From Hofstenia miamia (Eukaryota > Xenacoelomorpha > Acoela): a stretch of DNA of 64,000 nt. Under the pieces are notes generated by a model. The model was not told the DNA's origin and made no database searches. It saw only the letters and a list, made by a program, of their open reading frames with translations. The translations under genes were made by a program, and so were the position numbers. The first letter of the stretch is position 1; each line of letters starts with the position of its first letter. The stretch lies in the NCBI GenBank assembly GCA_004352715.1, contig SCFE01000052.1:497958-561957 (forward strand), given 5' to 3'. This document shows positions 49,349 to 62,482 of the stretch, one piece after another.

Positions 49349-52300
49349 AAAATCATGAGGTGTATTCTTCACAAATGTGTTGGCCATAGCCTTGATTTTT
49401 AGTACTAAGAGCAGTTTTTGTTGTGTGAATTAAAAATTTAGTTTCTCTTAAACGCTCTATTAAATGACATATGAATGACAAAATACAGTTAGCATGAATT
49501 GCTTAGAACGCATGTAAATTTTTTGTTTATGCGCAGCAAAATGACCAGAAATACTGATGTACACAATTTGTTGAAATTTCATTTCCCTTCATCATAGTTT
49601 GCAGAACAATACCAAAAAGTTTTATGTGAATTAATACAAAGCTTTGCCAAAATTCTAATTTTTTCAAGTTAAATACACTGTATGTCTTTCTTCTTGATCA
49701 ACTTTTTACATTATGAATTTTGTGCGACACAAATTTGTCAATCCTATGCAGGGCTGAATTTCAAAAACATGTATAGCATAGCATTTGAATTCACAATACA
49801 GCAGTTGATTCTAATCTAATAATCAAATTAGCAAAATGGCGGTTCGTTGCTTTATATATACATATATATAGAAAGAGAAAGAGAAAGAACTAAGTCATGT
49901 ATTTAAGCTTAAGCTATCGTTCTTCCCAATTAAATTAACAATTTTGAAATTAAAAGTTATATATGTTTTAGTAAAATTGTGTAATTATGAACTTCGTTAA
50001 ATCCCTAAAATTTCAGTGAAGTTGTGAAATTGCTATTTCACCTAAAAACTTCATAAAAGAACTAAATTTGAGGGGTTAGGGTTATGATTGTGGTTAGATA
50101 TATATATATGTGTGTATAAATATGCTAAGATGAACTAAATTGAATTTGCACCAATAGCTTAGTTTATGTAGTTACGTAATTCGATTTTGATAATATTTCC
50201 ACATTGAATTTGCTTTATATCTTGAATCTTGAGACTCAAGAAGGTTGAGGGATGAATTCATAATTAATGTTCAAAATAGTAATGCAAGCACTGAATTTTT
50301 AAATTTATAAATTCTTCATTTCAAAATTCAAAGCCTCTAACTTTAACTTTTAGACAATGCTCTAAGTGAAACACAAAAAGTTGTAAAACAAGTTTAATAG
50401 AAACTAATTGAAATGCTGAATGCGTTTGGCAATTCCTAGAGGCAGTGAATGATAGGGACGTCTTACCTTAATTAGTCTATTTTTCAAATTGTCAATTAAT
50501 GTAAGATTATAGGTCATGAAATTTGGTGAATTAAATTTATAACTTCTAAATATACAGACTCGAAGAGAACTCAAATGCAATTACTACAGTGAAATTTTAT
50601 GATACGATAACTAAATTCCACATTTCAATATTCCCCTTTTAAGTTTTTTAGTCATACTTATTATTTTTGCCATTTTCTCTGCATGTGTGAACACTATAGT
50701 CATTATATACGAGAGCAGCAGCTGAGAAAATAAAATATGTCCTACATGGATATTTTATACAAATCCAAGTGTTTATTTTGATTTTGAAGTGCAAGCTTAA
50801 ATAAATTTATCTGGACCCTTACTAATTGAGCCATTGGCTTTTTGGAAAATGCACAAGATTCAATTTCCTAATCTAGGACTACTTGCAAGGCAATATTTGC
50901 AATCATTACCGCCACAGCACTGGCAAAATAGCCACATTGACGGTAAGCAGTTACCAATTTAACCTATCCTCTGCCAATTTCCTGGATTGAATTTTTGTAC
51001 ACACGAATTGCAATTTGGTCAAGATTATTTGAACCACATAGTAATCATTTCAATTTTGGTCGTTCATTTCATAAATTCATAAATACATTTTAGTCGCATT
51101 TTATAAATTCCACAGGACACACCACGATTATACACATTTATAAGTAGATATTCCAACATATCAGAAATACCATATCATTTGATATTGAAATGTCTGCTAC
51201 TTTCAACGTTTATTTTTTCGCAATGTCAAGAAATGAGACAGTTTTAAATATTCTTACAATATTTATTATGTTAAGTAATCAGATAATTCAAATATCTGTC
51301 AAGACATTAATATCACTAAGCAGATTTACATGGTCTATTTGGGAACTAAAATAATTTAATCTAAGGTTCCGCCATCTTTAATGGAGTGAAGTTTTAAGAT
51401 TTTTGTATAGAAGGGAGCAGAAAAAAGAGAACAATGTTATGAAAGCATATATTATGTAATTCATGATCATAAATCCAAGATGACCACCACTCAGTTATGC
51501 CAAATTTAGCAAAGTCATCATAAAATTTTAACATTATTCCAAAATTCAAGTTGCATTAGGAAGAGGAAAACTTATTATAGGGCATGAACCTAACATGATT
51601 ATAAAAGTTAGTTAGTGCCCTGTTTCATCAAACAAACTATAATTTGATGACTTATTCATATTCAAGTTTTCTCAGCAAAAAATTATGATATCTTACAAAA
51701 TTTAAAAGTGATGAAAAGCTCTGATTAAAATTTTGGAAATTCAAACCTTGCAGTAAATGCGGAGGCAATGGGGAACTTCATGCTAAAAAAATTCATATTA
51801 ATTAATCGGTGTGTACGTCGTCTTCAAGGATAGGGGATAAAATGAGTGATGTTTGATGCTAGGAAAAACAATCCAGATATTTCATTATCATAATAAATGT
51901 CATTTTTCAGGTTAAATGTTTAAAGTACCCCACCCCTCCCCTCACTGGAGGTATTACTACCTGTGCGCCTAAATGCTAAAGCTTGGTTTGCACAACTGCC
52001 CAAAATAAATAATGATTTTAATAATCGGAAATGTAGCTAGAAATCGATTAATTCAAGGAAATCACTTTCATTAAACACTTTTATTAAGAAATTATGAGGG
52101 GAAGAATTTTTTAAATATTAATAGATTAGTTAAGAATAATGTTGAGGCTACAATTTTCTTTTCAAAAAATTCTAAAATTTCTCAATTAAAAGTCACTCAT
52201 TTTGCTGTTTAGACTAATAACTTTCATTCAAATTTCTTGTTCTACAAACAAAGCCTTAGGCACAAAATATCCAAAAATTTAACTTATTGCACAACAATTT

Positions 52301-53350
52301 AAGAATTAGCAAAAATCATTTGCATCGCAAGAACCAAATTTTCTAAGAAAACCCTTGCACGATAAAATTCTTCTATGATTATCATGAATCTGTCAATACT
52401 GACATTAGATGATTGATAATTATATTAAAATAATATATACTACTTTTATTATTACTAGAGCACAACAATATTGCAAAATGGGCTGCAATTTAAACTATTA
52501 ACTAAACGAAATCGCATATTTGAATGAAATTTACGAGTTTCACACTTAAACAGGATTAACAACGGCTTTTACAATAATCCATAACTTAAACAGCATGTAA
52601 GTGGTATTTGCAAAAATATTCTTTTATTTACCATGTAACATATGTAGAAGACATTTTCTTCCAATTTCCTAAATAATATCTCTGTTGTAACAAACAATCT
52701 ACAAGACATACATCATAACTTTATCGTTTCAATTCCACATGATCATTCGAAATTTAATATAATTTCCAAAATTTATACTTCAATGAATTAATTAAATATT
52801 TATATTGTGTAGCGTTTCTCTACCCAATAGCACAACTGCATAGGTTAAATGCGGACAATACGTAGTTGAGTTTGTCATTTAATATAGCAACAAAACATGG
52901 TTAATTACTGGAAAATGTTAATCAACTTATCTCAGTAGGTTTCGCTTTACTGAAAATGACAGACAGGCGATAGGACAAAACTGCCATTCAAGATAACAAG
53001 CAGTACTTGTATTTATATTTACCATTCTTAGTGAAAATATTGATTTGTTGGAGATAATATCGCTTTACTGGCCGAGAATCCAATTCTACATCATTAAACA
53101 ACATGAGGCTTAACCGTAAGTAAATTCTTTCCAAGCTTAGTTTCAAATAACTGATATTCAATGTTTAGTGTGATGTTCAACTTAATAGTAATAAATTCAG
53201 AATTTGAATTCTAGATGTTTTCGGAATAACAATTTAAGGCAATTGCCAGAATTTTTGCCAATTTTGCATTTCATAAACATTGAAACTATGGAGTTATAAC
53301 TTTAGCCAGCTTTGGCATGCTGTAGGAGTAGTTTGACAAAAACAGTTTGT

Positions 53351-53464
53351 AATATATATATATATATANNNNNNNNNNNNNNNNNNNNNNNNNNNNNNNN
53401 NNNNNNNNNNNNNNNNNNNNNNNNNNNNNNNNNNNNNNNNATATATATATATATATATATATAT
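53351..53464. repeat. (TA)n microsatellite containing a 72-N gap
   Basis: TA repeats on both sides of a gap of 72 N (53369-53440). The frame that crosses it is an artefact. Confidence 0.95.
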
Positions 53465-56400
53465 TTAATTATCGCTCCACAATATATTAATGTCTATAAG
53501 TATATACGAACAGTTTGGAACATTGGCCCTGCATTTGGAAAAGTTAGTTCAGTAAATATATAAGGAATGAAGGCCTATGGATTCAACCGTCAGAATTTCA
53601 AAGTTAACTAGGGGGTATTTCGCCGTTTTTATTGTGATTTGTTCATTATTTTATTAATAATTCAATTTCGTAATAGGGAAAGAAAGAGCCATAACTTTCC
53701 CAGCAAATTGTGACTTTTATCTTAAAATATTGTTGGTATTCCAATGTTTATTAAAATATGCAAAGTTTAACCAAATCAATGTTGTTGGCATCTAATTGAA
53801 CACCACAGGACAATTGTATGCATTCAAAAGTAGATCTTCCAACAACCTTTTTTGTTTTTTAATTAGAGATAATGAAATTCAAGGAAAATACATTAAATGG
53901 CCGATACAAGATTTCAATTTTAAGGCAAAGGACCAGCTGGCACAGACAAAGTAGGGTACTGTTTCCAACCACCTCATAACGATGTGTAGTTAAAGCTTTA
54001 GCCGCAGCCGACGCAGCATGTCTTACGGCTAAAAGCCTGGGAATTCATGGTTAATACAACAGGCTGATAGGTCAAACTGTTTCATCCATATTTCCTTATT
54101 ACTTGATTTTTTGTGCACCGCAAAATTTATATATTAAGCAAAAACAGTTTAATACAAAACAAGAGCTAAAATGTTCCTTGCGTTTTCTCTCTTACTACGG
54201 AATTTGATTTTTACTCGTCTGCGGCTAAGGAAATCTTTTTGGCTAACGGTTAAAAAATCTTAATGAGAAACGATTTACGGCTAAACAAATTTGCTTAGTC
54301 GTACATCTTTACCATGTAAACACTTCGTACTTAAATCTCCCATAGAAATTTGTTATAGCTTTTCGATATCAATATTGCTATACATATAATGTCGTATGCT
54401 TTAGAAAATTTGTGGGTTCCTTCTCTTCACCAAAACACACTACGTTTTGTGATATTTTCTAACGCTCTAACCAAAGGCTGACAAAACAGATTCCTTGGTG
54501 GAAGTAAAAAATGTTTTGTTTATGCAAATATATTTATCTATGTCTAATAATATTGTAAAAAATTGGAATGTCAATTTGCATTTCAAAATCCTTTAATTTT
54601 GTACGCAGATGTAAATGCAATTCTAAAGATTTTTATCGTCTGCTCGTACGGTTATGCAATCAAATTTTCTCATTGATTTTACAATGTGGAGAACGCGACC
54701 GGAATCAATAATTTTTTGTCCCAAGAGGTACTATATTGTTCAGTAATTTTATCTGCGTTTAGGTAATATGTAATTAAATGCAAGTGACTTAAATGTCAAT
54801 AATATTTAGTATTATTTATAATTCTAAATTTCTATATGTCAAATGTATCACAGTGCATTAGTCTTTGATATTGATTTCTATAAATTATATTTAAAAGAGT
54901 GCAATTTCCTAAAGTCTCCTTCGTTTAAAGCAAGTTTTAAGATTTCCCTGGTAAATATACGAAGATTTCCTGCAAATGCATCTGAATTACTTTTAAATAT
55001 AATATATTTCAAGCTTCTCAATTTCAGACAAGAATTTCCAATGTTCAATTACTAGTCATATCACAAAAATGGATTTATTCTGTAAATTTTTAATGAAATA
55101 TTAACACACGAAACTAAAATAATATATTTAATTGAGGTGCAAACACTCATAGTACGTTCTTCTTGAATTCATCTTCCATGAGTTACAAGTTATTAAATCA
55201 TATTATATATATATATTTATATTTCATAAACTAAGCTCTCTAGTTGTGTCATCAAGATATTATAAAATCTGATATGTAATGAATGGCCAGTGGAACTTGT
55301 CACACTGTTACACCCCAAGAAGAAATAAGCCATAAATTTTTGCAACGTGTTTTTGAACAGTTGTCTAATTTTGTTGAAGTTTGTTTACTAGCTATGACGA
55401 ATTGAATGAAATGTCGGACTCGATCAAAAATAACCCACATGCTTCTAAGATTTTAACAAAATCATTGTGCATTTTTTTGTTTTTATTACTATTTGTACAA
55501 TTTTTTGAAGCTATGATATCTTGTCTTTCATAAGAGTGAACACAAGAGATTGCTGATAGTAATTGTTGATAGCGTTTGAAATTTGTGTAACACGCTTCTG
55601 TTTTCATGGAGGTTGAAGAAAGATTCAGTGTTGACCCTGGCCTGGGATTACTAACGAGCGGGTACGGGACTGGTCTCGCATTTTAACAATCCAACAGTAT
55701 TGAACTTTTAGATCTTTTATCACAAACACTTCCAAGTGTTACAAATTGCAACTGAAAAAATATAACAGTTTAACTTAAAGTGTTCCATATCATTTGAAAC
55801 TTGAACTTGCATGAATTCAAAAATACTTTGCCACCTACCAAAACGTGTGCGGTCCATTTTAGAGCCGCAAAATCTAAACCAGGCCCGGTTGCAACGCTGT
55901 AAGTATTAAATGCTTAACGCAAAATAACTCTGTAATTTTCTGCAATTTGTGATGGCTTCATTAAATATCTTAAGCGCTCATAACTAACTAAATAAAGAAG
56001 ATATCTAAAATCTAAAAATACCTCTGGGTAGAGCATCGTCTGCTCTTTCATTTTTATCCTTATTCGCTCCCGTCACGATGACATTTGACTTTGCGCAAGA
56101 CAGGTCTTAACGGAACTTATGTGGTCTATTTTCAAAAAATAGAATAGCTGAGACTAGGTGTTGCTGCCGCACAACAGCCCTTCTACGTTTTATTTCTGAA
56201 CACTAGGTATGGGAAGCGTTTGAAGGCCTTCTCGCAAAAATCACAGAAAAAGTTAATATTATCATTTACTTCAAGCATCAGAATACTTTTCAGACCAAGC
56301 TTTTACAGAACACATTTATTCATAAATGTGCAAAAATCTCAGCCTTCCCAAATTCCTGCTAGATTTGGAGAAAATTGTATGAAAATGTGAATAAGACAGG

Positions 56401-58299
56401 TTGTGAGTTTAAAGATGCAATTGGCAACTTAGGATTTACATAGGTTAAAATTATAACCTATTTGTGTGGTACATACAAATATTCACCACCGTCCCGAGTT
56501 ATTTCTTTATATATAAGAAAGTGTCACTTCCTTTGCAGCAATCGATGACACAATATTTTTATCTATTGTTGCATGTACTGAAACACGATAATGTGTCGTA
56601 ATCCTCGTACAGGCTTCATTTTTCAAGATGTATGATTCAAAATAAATGATTAATTGCTAACTACTAGAAAGAAAATCAAATGCGTGTGGGTTGATCTAAT
56701 CTAAAAACATAATTCCACTGAAAGCCTTGAGAACTTTCCTAATTTACTAAACTTTGACATAAAGTATAAATTTGGAAAAGTCGCCTTTCACACCACAAAT
56801 AATGCGAAGAATATCTACTTAGTAAATTGAAATTCCTAAATACTGTTTCATGCAAAATTAGACATTTAACAACTAAAGGTAATGTAAGACTGTTAATTAT
56901 TCAAAAGAAGACTTAGAGGCCACATTTTATGTTTGAATGGAGGAGGTAATTGGAATTTTGACATTGGTGAAGCAACTTTATTTTAATAATTTAAACATTC
57001 AAATGTGTTTCTTACTTCAGTTAATGCACAAAAAAGTAAATTAGTTACAGCGAAGCAAATTTAATTACATTAGAAGACATTTGATTTAATGAAATATACA
57101 TATATTCTGTAGACAACAAAATGAGATAAAATATATTTAATTGAATATATTTTGTTAAAAAATATAACTAACATTTTCTATATAGCCACTACAAGCATAT
57201 AGAGAGTGATCAAAAGCCAGTTTATATTTTAAAATCCTCCATGTTTACATAATTTCTCACTTCTAACTCCAAGTTCCCAATGAGAAAATTTCCTGTATAT
57301 CATGAAAAATTAGGATTCGGCTGCTTTTAGAGAATAGGAAATATATTACTGGAAAACTTTGAGTAAGAGCTGAAACTGTAAGAACATGATGGGGGACTTT
57401 AGAATGTTAGAAACCTCTTTGACTATTCTTTATATTCGAAAATGACCTTGCATAAAATTTCTACACCGCTCCTTATCTCCATTGACATGGGCTGGTAAAT
57501 TTGATAATGATTCATAAAATAAATGACAAATATTATATTATTTTTCTTAAATAGTAACAAGGAATAGCATTTTTGAAAGATTGATCTTGTAATTTTGATG
57601 TTATATAATCGTATTATTAAACATATTCAATACAAATGCTAATTTTCCAGCAAATTATTTCCCTGTATAATGAATTTTCAAAAACATCTGTTTTGATTCA
57701 GTGTTTAATGCTTCTTGTATTGCTTTTTGTGATTAGTCTAATAAAAATTCCATATATTGAACATTAAGCACATTGTAATTCTGACAGACCATCTACACCA
57801 TTTCAAGTTTATATTCAGAAAGCCTAATTGTAGTTTCGATTGTGTAAATATTCCATAAATGAACCTATAGCAGCATGTATTTTCAAATTTTAATTTGTTG
57901 ATTGCTTGATGAACCCTATGTACTCTACATGCTGAAACTGCATAAATTGGGTATGCTTTTAAATCGAAGTCAAAATTTCAAACCGAATTCTCAAACAAAA
58001 GAATTTTCAAAAATTTAATGCATGTAATTAGCTTTGTTTTTGAATTATCTTTAAATTATTTAATGAAACAAACTAGATGTATCTGGTACTTGAATATGTA
58101 GCTAGCTTAATCCTAGTCGAAGTGGGCTTTTTTGGGCTGTTTAATTCTAAGGATGGACGATTTACTCATCTCTATAGAACTCTGGATATATGATTATGAT
58201 ATTGAAACAAAACTTCCTACAAATAATCTTCATATAAGCTCTATTAACTTGGAATGTTCAGAAATGTGATGACATCCTTATTGTTGTTGAAGTCGTCAG
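53465..58299. other. Non-coding stretch with GGCTAA cluster and unassigned patches
   Basis: Between 53995 and 54300, words such as TTTAGCCGCAGCC, ACGGCTAAAAG, TGCGGCTAAGG and ACGGCTAAAC recur in both orientations, which suggests a small degraded transposon. Around 55630-55680 and 55860-55900 there are short GC-rich patches (GGCCTGGGATTAC and CCAGGCCCGGTTGC) that could be transposon ends, but borders are unclear. Frames at 54843-55055 and 55392-55607 (minus) are about 70 codons and unrecognised. Confidence 0.45.
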
Positions 58300-58326
58300 G
58301 TCTAATGGGCAGACTTGTCAGCCTGA

Positions 58327-58375
58327 CTAAATTGCTAAGCTCAACTCGGCTCGTTTTAATTGTAAGTTCAGCTAG
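58327..58375 (+). repeat. 49-bp direct duplicate on the left of the gap
   Basis: Identical to 58489-58537 at a spacing of 162. The gap of 108 N (58381-58488) lies between the copies. This is either a tandem repeat of which the middle is missing, or unmerged contig ends. Confidence 0.9.
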
Positions 58376-58380
58376 CTTAT

Positions 58381-58488
58381 NNNNNNNNNNNNNNNNNNNN
58401 NNNNNNNNNNNNNNNNNNNNNNNNNNNNNNNNNNNNNNNNNNNNNNNNNNNNNNNNNNNNNNNNNNNNNNNNNNNNNNNNNNNNNNNN
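58381..58488. other. Assembly gap, 108 N
   Basis: Run of 108 undetermined bases inside a repeated segment. Frames that cross it are not reliable. Confidence 0.99.
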
Positions 58489-58537
58489 CTAAATTGCTAA
58501 GCTCAACTCGGCTCGTTTTAATTGTAAGTTCAGCTAG
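58489..58537 (+). repeat. 49-bp direct duplicate on the right of the gap
   Basis: Partner of 58327-58375. It continues into CGGCTTGGCTCG-type repeats, whereas the left copy continues into CTTAT before the gap. Confidence 0.9.
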
Positions 58538-58598
58538 GCTCGGCTTGGCTCGTCTCGGCTCGGCTCGCCACATAAAATCTTTCAATGAGGCTTGTTTT

Positions 58599-58621
58599 GG
58601 GTTAGGGTTAGGGTTAGGGTT
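58599..58621 (+). repeat. Interstitial telomeric tract (TTAGGG)n
   Basis: About 23 bp, nearly four units of the TTAGGG telomere motif, embedded in the GGCTCG-rich repeat region. It is far too short for a functional telomere. It may be a trace of break repair or part of the repeat element. Confidence 0.9.
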
Positions 58622-58830
58622 GCGCTCTCAGAGTTTTTTACATAGTTCTTCCTATTCTTTAATAAAAATGTCTACAATACGGTTATAAGAAAGGTATATT
58701 GAATGAAAAAATAAGAAAAATCTGCATAATCAAATTAACAAACAGAAATAAATTTTGCTTTGCTAAAAAAGCTCGTTGTATGTCCAATGTAGTGCTTATA
58801 CTCGACTCGGCTCGTTGACAAGTCTGCTAA

Positions 58831-59768
58831 TAGGGTTAATACGGTTTCATAATTGTAAATATACACTAGTAATATTTACAATTTTCACGCAAACCACAAA
58901 ATATTTGTACTTAACGTCTCCGATAAAAATTAATATTTTACTACTGTTTAAATATTCGCCTAAAGTAAAATTTTGATATTTCGGATTAAATATGGTTCAC
59001 TAAACACATATATTTCAAACAAAATTAATTATTACATTACTCGTGCGTGTTTATATTATGCAGGAAACTTTGATCCATTTCAAAGAATAATAAACTATTA
59101 AAGAAATTTTGAAATCTAGAAAACAAACATTTGTGCTCACATCAAAGTGCTTGTGGTAAGTAAATACGAGTAAAATTTCACAGTAAACACATAATCTTTT
59201 TCCCCAAAACATTGTTTTTAAATTTATAATATATAGCATGAGTTGGCATTATATTTAAATCACTTTGTTGTTCAGTGTAAGTTCATTTAGTTTAAAATGG
59301 TAAGAAATATTGTAGAAATAATCACATCGATTAAGTCTCTTAATACCCTGACAGCGAACTCTGGCCTATAGTCTAAGGACAACGCGTGATGGACACTAAC
59401 TGTGTAAACATAAACATTTTCAAATTGCTTAAGAACGTTTCCATATATCATAGAATTATAAGTTTTACATTGTAAAGTTATTAAATCAAATTCACCACTA
59501 TCCAACTCTTATGTTGCAAGTGGAAAGTATATATATTTTCTCTCAAAAAATCAATCTATTATTTTGCACCCTTAAATTCTGATAAAGAGGGTTGATTCAC
59601 TGATTAACATTATTTTTCTTTGTTTCCTGCAATACACAAAGTACAATACAACATGATTGAAATCGATTAGAAGCATTGGGTTTATATAGATGTATGTGAC
59701 AAATCTAAAATTAACCATTACCAATAATTATTTACTCATAATTGGCAACTTATTTGTTACAACGTATG
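58831..59768. other. AT-rich spacer
   Basis: No gene is recognised. Minus-strand frames at 59051-59239 and 59287-59505 are short, and the second starts without ATG. Confidence 0.5.
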
Positions 59769-59770
59769 CA

Positions 59771-60303
59771 CAGTGTGTTTCACTTGGTTAGGCCGCTATG
59801 TGAATGAATTTAGAATCATCATTTCTATTGATTTGATTAGCTGCAGCAATTGAACTTACTTTCAAGGAGATTTAACTCTCGCGAATGAAGATTTTCGAAA
59901 TGAAGAAATAGCAACTGTTGCGTCTTATGCAATAAATTTTGACAATTGTGCAGAAGTACTGAGGCAATGCTGAAAAAAGTTCGGCAAGAAAGGTTCAATT
60001 GTAAAGACATTACATAAATGGGGTCAACGTTTTTGGAGACATTGCCCGTCCATCCAAGAAAGATGGTGGCCGATCAAAGTCATTGTCTTGTGTCAGTCGA
60101 ACATCGTTAACATTTCGTTGATTCGTTCCATAATGGACCCAGTACTCAAATAATGGCCACCATATCGAAAATCTCTTGTAATATGGCTACTTTCATTTTT
60201 GAATTACATTTCTAATTCAATTTCATTACTGATTTAGTCATTGTTGTCTCGGTCAAACAAGAAAACACTTAAATAAATAGTGGCCCAACTACGTGAAACA
60301 CCC

Positions 60304-60305
<2 letters not shown>
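59771..60305 (+). mobile_element. Internally deleted mariner-like element
   Basis: The left end CAGTGTGTTTCACTTGGTTA is matched in inverted form at the right end, where the sequence read inward is AGGGTGTTTCACGTAGTTGG. Both arms continue with GGCC. The enclosed length of about 535 bp is less than half that of a mariner. Only an N-terminal transposase remnant is left inside, so most of the gene was lost. The left TA target base pair seems mutated (CA), while TA follows the right end. Confidence 0.75.
59880..60105 (+). pseudogene. Mariner transposase N-terminal remnant
   Basis: In one frame the DNA reads EEIATVASYAINFDNCAEVL, then RQC, a stop, and KKFGKKGSIVKTLHKWGQRF. After a frameshift it continues as GDIARPSKKDGGRSKSLSCVS. 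This order matches the mariner helix-turn-helix domain followed by the linker, where ETGSVADRPRSGRP-like sequence is usual. At least one stop and one frameshift are present. No catalytic block remains. Confidence 0.75.
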
Positions 60306-60339
<34 letters not shown>

Positions 60340-62209
60340 CATACATATACATGTATATATATAATAAATCCAGTTTGTTAAACTTCAAATCCTTAAAAGA
60401 CATAATGTATATATTTAGAACAAGTTTCAAACGCTCGAAGTAAAGATAATTTTTGTTAAATTCCATCCGATAGCATAAAAATAAGTTGAATTTTCTTTTA
60501 TAATTTGCTTATCATCACTTTCTTTGCTTCTAGACGGCGCCACTTGTGAGAAAACTCCAAGTTCTTCTCTACAAAAAATCTTTTTAAGCAAATTCCTCTT
60601 TCCCAATTAAGTTACGAATCATTTGCTATTTCCTTCTTACATTATATCACATGTAAACGAAAACATAAAATTTAATACTTATATTATATCCAAAATTTCA
60701 ACAACTAGGTTAACAAAACCTTTAAAAGGGTTAATTTCCAAATTAAATACATGACCTTTGAAAATTTCAAGTTATTTTACTTTGCACCACTTAGTGTCAA
60801 GCTGCGTAATCAATAGAACTTTCTGAAAAGCGCACCGTTAGTTCTGAATGATCCTAGAGATCCATAATAAGCAAGCCGAAATATATTTATTATTATTATA
60901 GTAAGCAAAAGTGTCAATCTGTCGCAGATAACAACTCCCTAATTCAAAAATTATGTATCACTGACAAACAAACATACCTCAATGTCAAAACAATTTATTA
61001 AGTATACTCACTGGTCTTTGCGATAAACATTTCCATGTGTTAATTCTGACAAAGTGTCATCATGCAAAACAGCAAATCTGCCACTCGGCTGCCTTGAGCT
61101 TTGGATGTGTTTTATCAACGATATCGAAATATTTTAAATAAATGGAAGAAATATTTATGTTAAAATTTGAATCGTCTGCTTTCTACCAATTTATATTCTA
61201 TGAAGCACGTTAAATGGTGTGAGGATCATAGCAAACACCTTGTTGGATCGTAAGTGTCCAGCAAATTCGAAATTGAAAATAGATTTATAGAAAATATTTC
61301 CTCATTTTTACTACGGCTAATCTCAACAAGTATTTAGTAATTAGCAATTGAAAAATAATAAATTTCGTAGTTGCATATGATTATACGTTTATGAGTCATG
61401 TTACTAGACAAGTGGACATTGCTGTACAAATTTAAGTTGCTATGAAGTCGAAATTATGATGCTCTTGAATTAGGAACAGTCAATCTCTCATTCAAAGGAG
61501 TCCGCTCAACTGTTCTGATAAGAGAACAAATCTTACCGAAACTATTTTATAATGGATTTAATGTTTTTTTGAATGTATTTAAAAAACTGCTGAAATTCAC
61601 AGGTTTTAAGAAATAGTGAGGAAGGAGAAAGTGATGATTTTCAGAAACTTCACAATTCTGCCACAAAGGGAGGAAATTAGGTCCCTTAATAATCCAAAAA
61701 AATCATCTTCAATCAATTTCTTGAATGTGAAGTTCGCTAGGTTAATACATTAGTGAGAGAATCAAATTATTATATTGACGTCGATCAATTCATGTGAGAG
61801 CTTGCAGCTATTTTAAAAGAAATATTTTCGATTTTTCTATTGCATAATTAAATGATATTTCAAACGCATTTTGCTCAAGTCATCTCCATCTACAATGTCT
61901 TTTACAATGATTTATAGTTGACAAGGCGAGGTATTTGGCTTTTTATGCATTATATATATATATATATTAGGAGTATTCATTAATTTAGTTGTTTCTAGTT
62001 TTAGTGCAGAATGGTCGACAAATGGTATAGAAATAATTTCAATAATGAAATTCGCATGATTTATAAAATTATGTCATGCCCTTTCTTCTTCTAAATTCTA
62101 CAAAGGAAGGTTAAATAGACAGTATGAAATACGTCTGTTATTGCTAAGGAAAATATAGTATCTTATTTCTAAACTGCAAATAATATTCTTATTTGCTAGC
62201 CAACAGAGA

Positions 62210-62390
62210 GGACAACTGCACCATTTTCCTCCCACACGAATCCACCCCTCCCCCCTCTTGCCCCACCAATTATATCTCCATTTTCTAAAACTATCTAAGA
62301 TTTATGTGAATATTTAAATATAAATATATTTTAGTGATTTTCATAAGATAAAAGTCCTTATTTTCAAAATTTTTTCTAGCAATGAATGAA
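62210..62390 (-). repeat. Dispersed repeat, inverted partner of 29090-29260
   Basis: Read on the minus strand it contains CTTAGATAGTTTT, GAAAATGGAGATATAAT and a G-rich run, in the same order as 29160-29245. Differences are scattered through the alignment. Confidence 0.55.
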
Positions 62391-62431
62391 AAGTGTCTTA
62401 AATAGACTAGTATTAGCTGTCATGTGCATAA

Positions 62432-62432
<1 letters not shown>

Positions 62433-62481
<49 letters not shown>

Positions 62482-62482
62482 A
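62433..62482. repeat. (TA)n microsatellite
   Basis: About 50 bp of TA repeats, one of the longest uninterrupted tracts in the window. Confidence 0.9.

Larger units (their letters stand above)
44510..53350. other. AT-rich non-coding stretch with many microsatellites
   Basis: No recognisable gene in almost 9 kb. TA tracts lie at 45032-45067, 47296-47325, about 48821-48870, 49313-49349 and 50098-50112. A TTG/TGA repeat is at about 46828-46862, and a GAAAGA repeat at about 49870-49888. Open frames at 46310-46495 (61 residues) and 48259-48537 on the minus strand (92 residues, ATG start) have a fairly protein-like composition but no motif I know. Confidence 0.5.
58300..58830. repeat. GGCTCG-rich repeat with inverted ends, containing a gap
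   Basis: GCAGACTTGTCA at 58309-58320 recurs inverted as TGACAAGTCTGC at 58816-58827. Between them are CGGCTCG-type pentamer runs (58535-58568), a direct duplication flanking a gap, and a TTAGGG tract. The inverted 12-mers and GC-rich subterminal words suggest a non-autonomous DNA transposon. No matching target duplication was found, so the borders are provisional. Confidence 0.45.

Noticed and set aside
58244-58688. Long frames on both strands across the 108-N gap
   Set aside because: The frame is not known across a gap of estimated size, and the sequence on both sides is a duplicated repeat.
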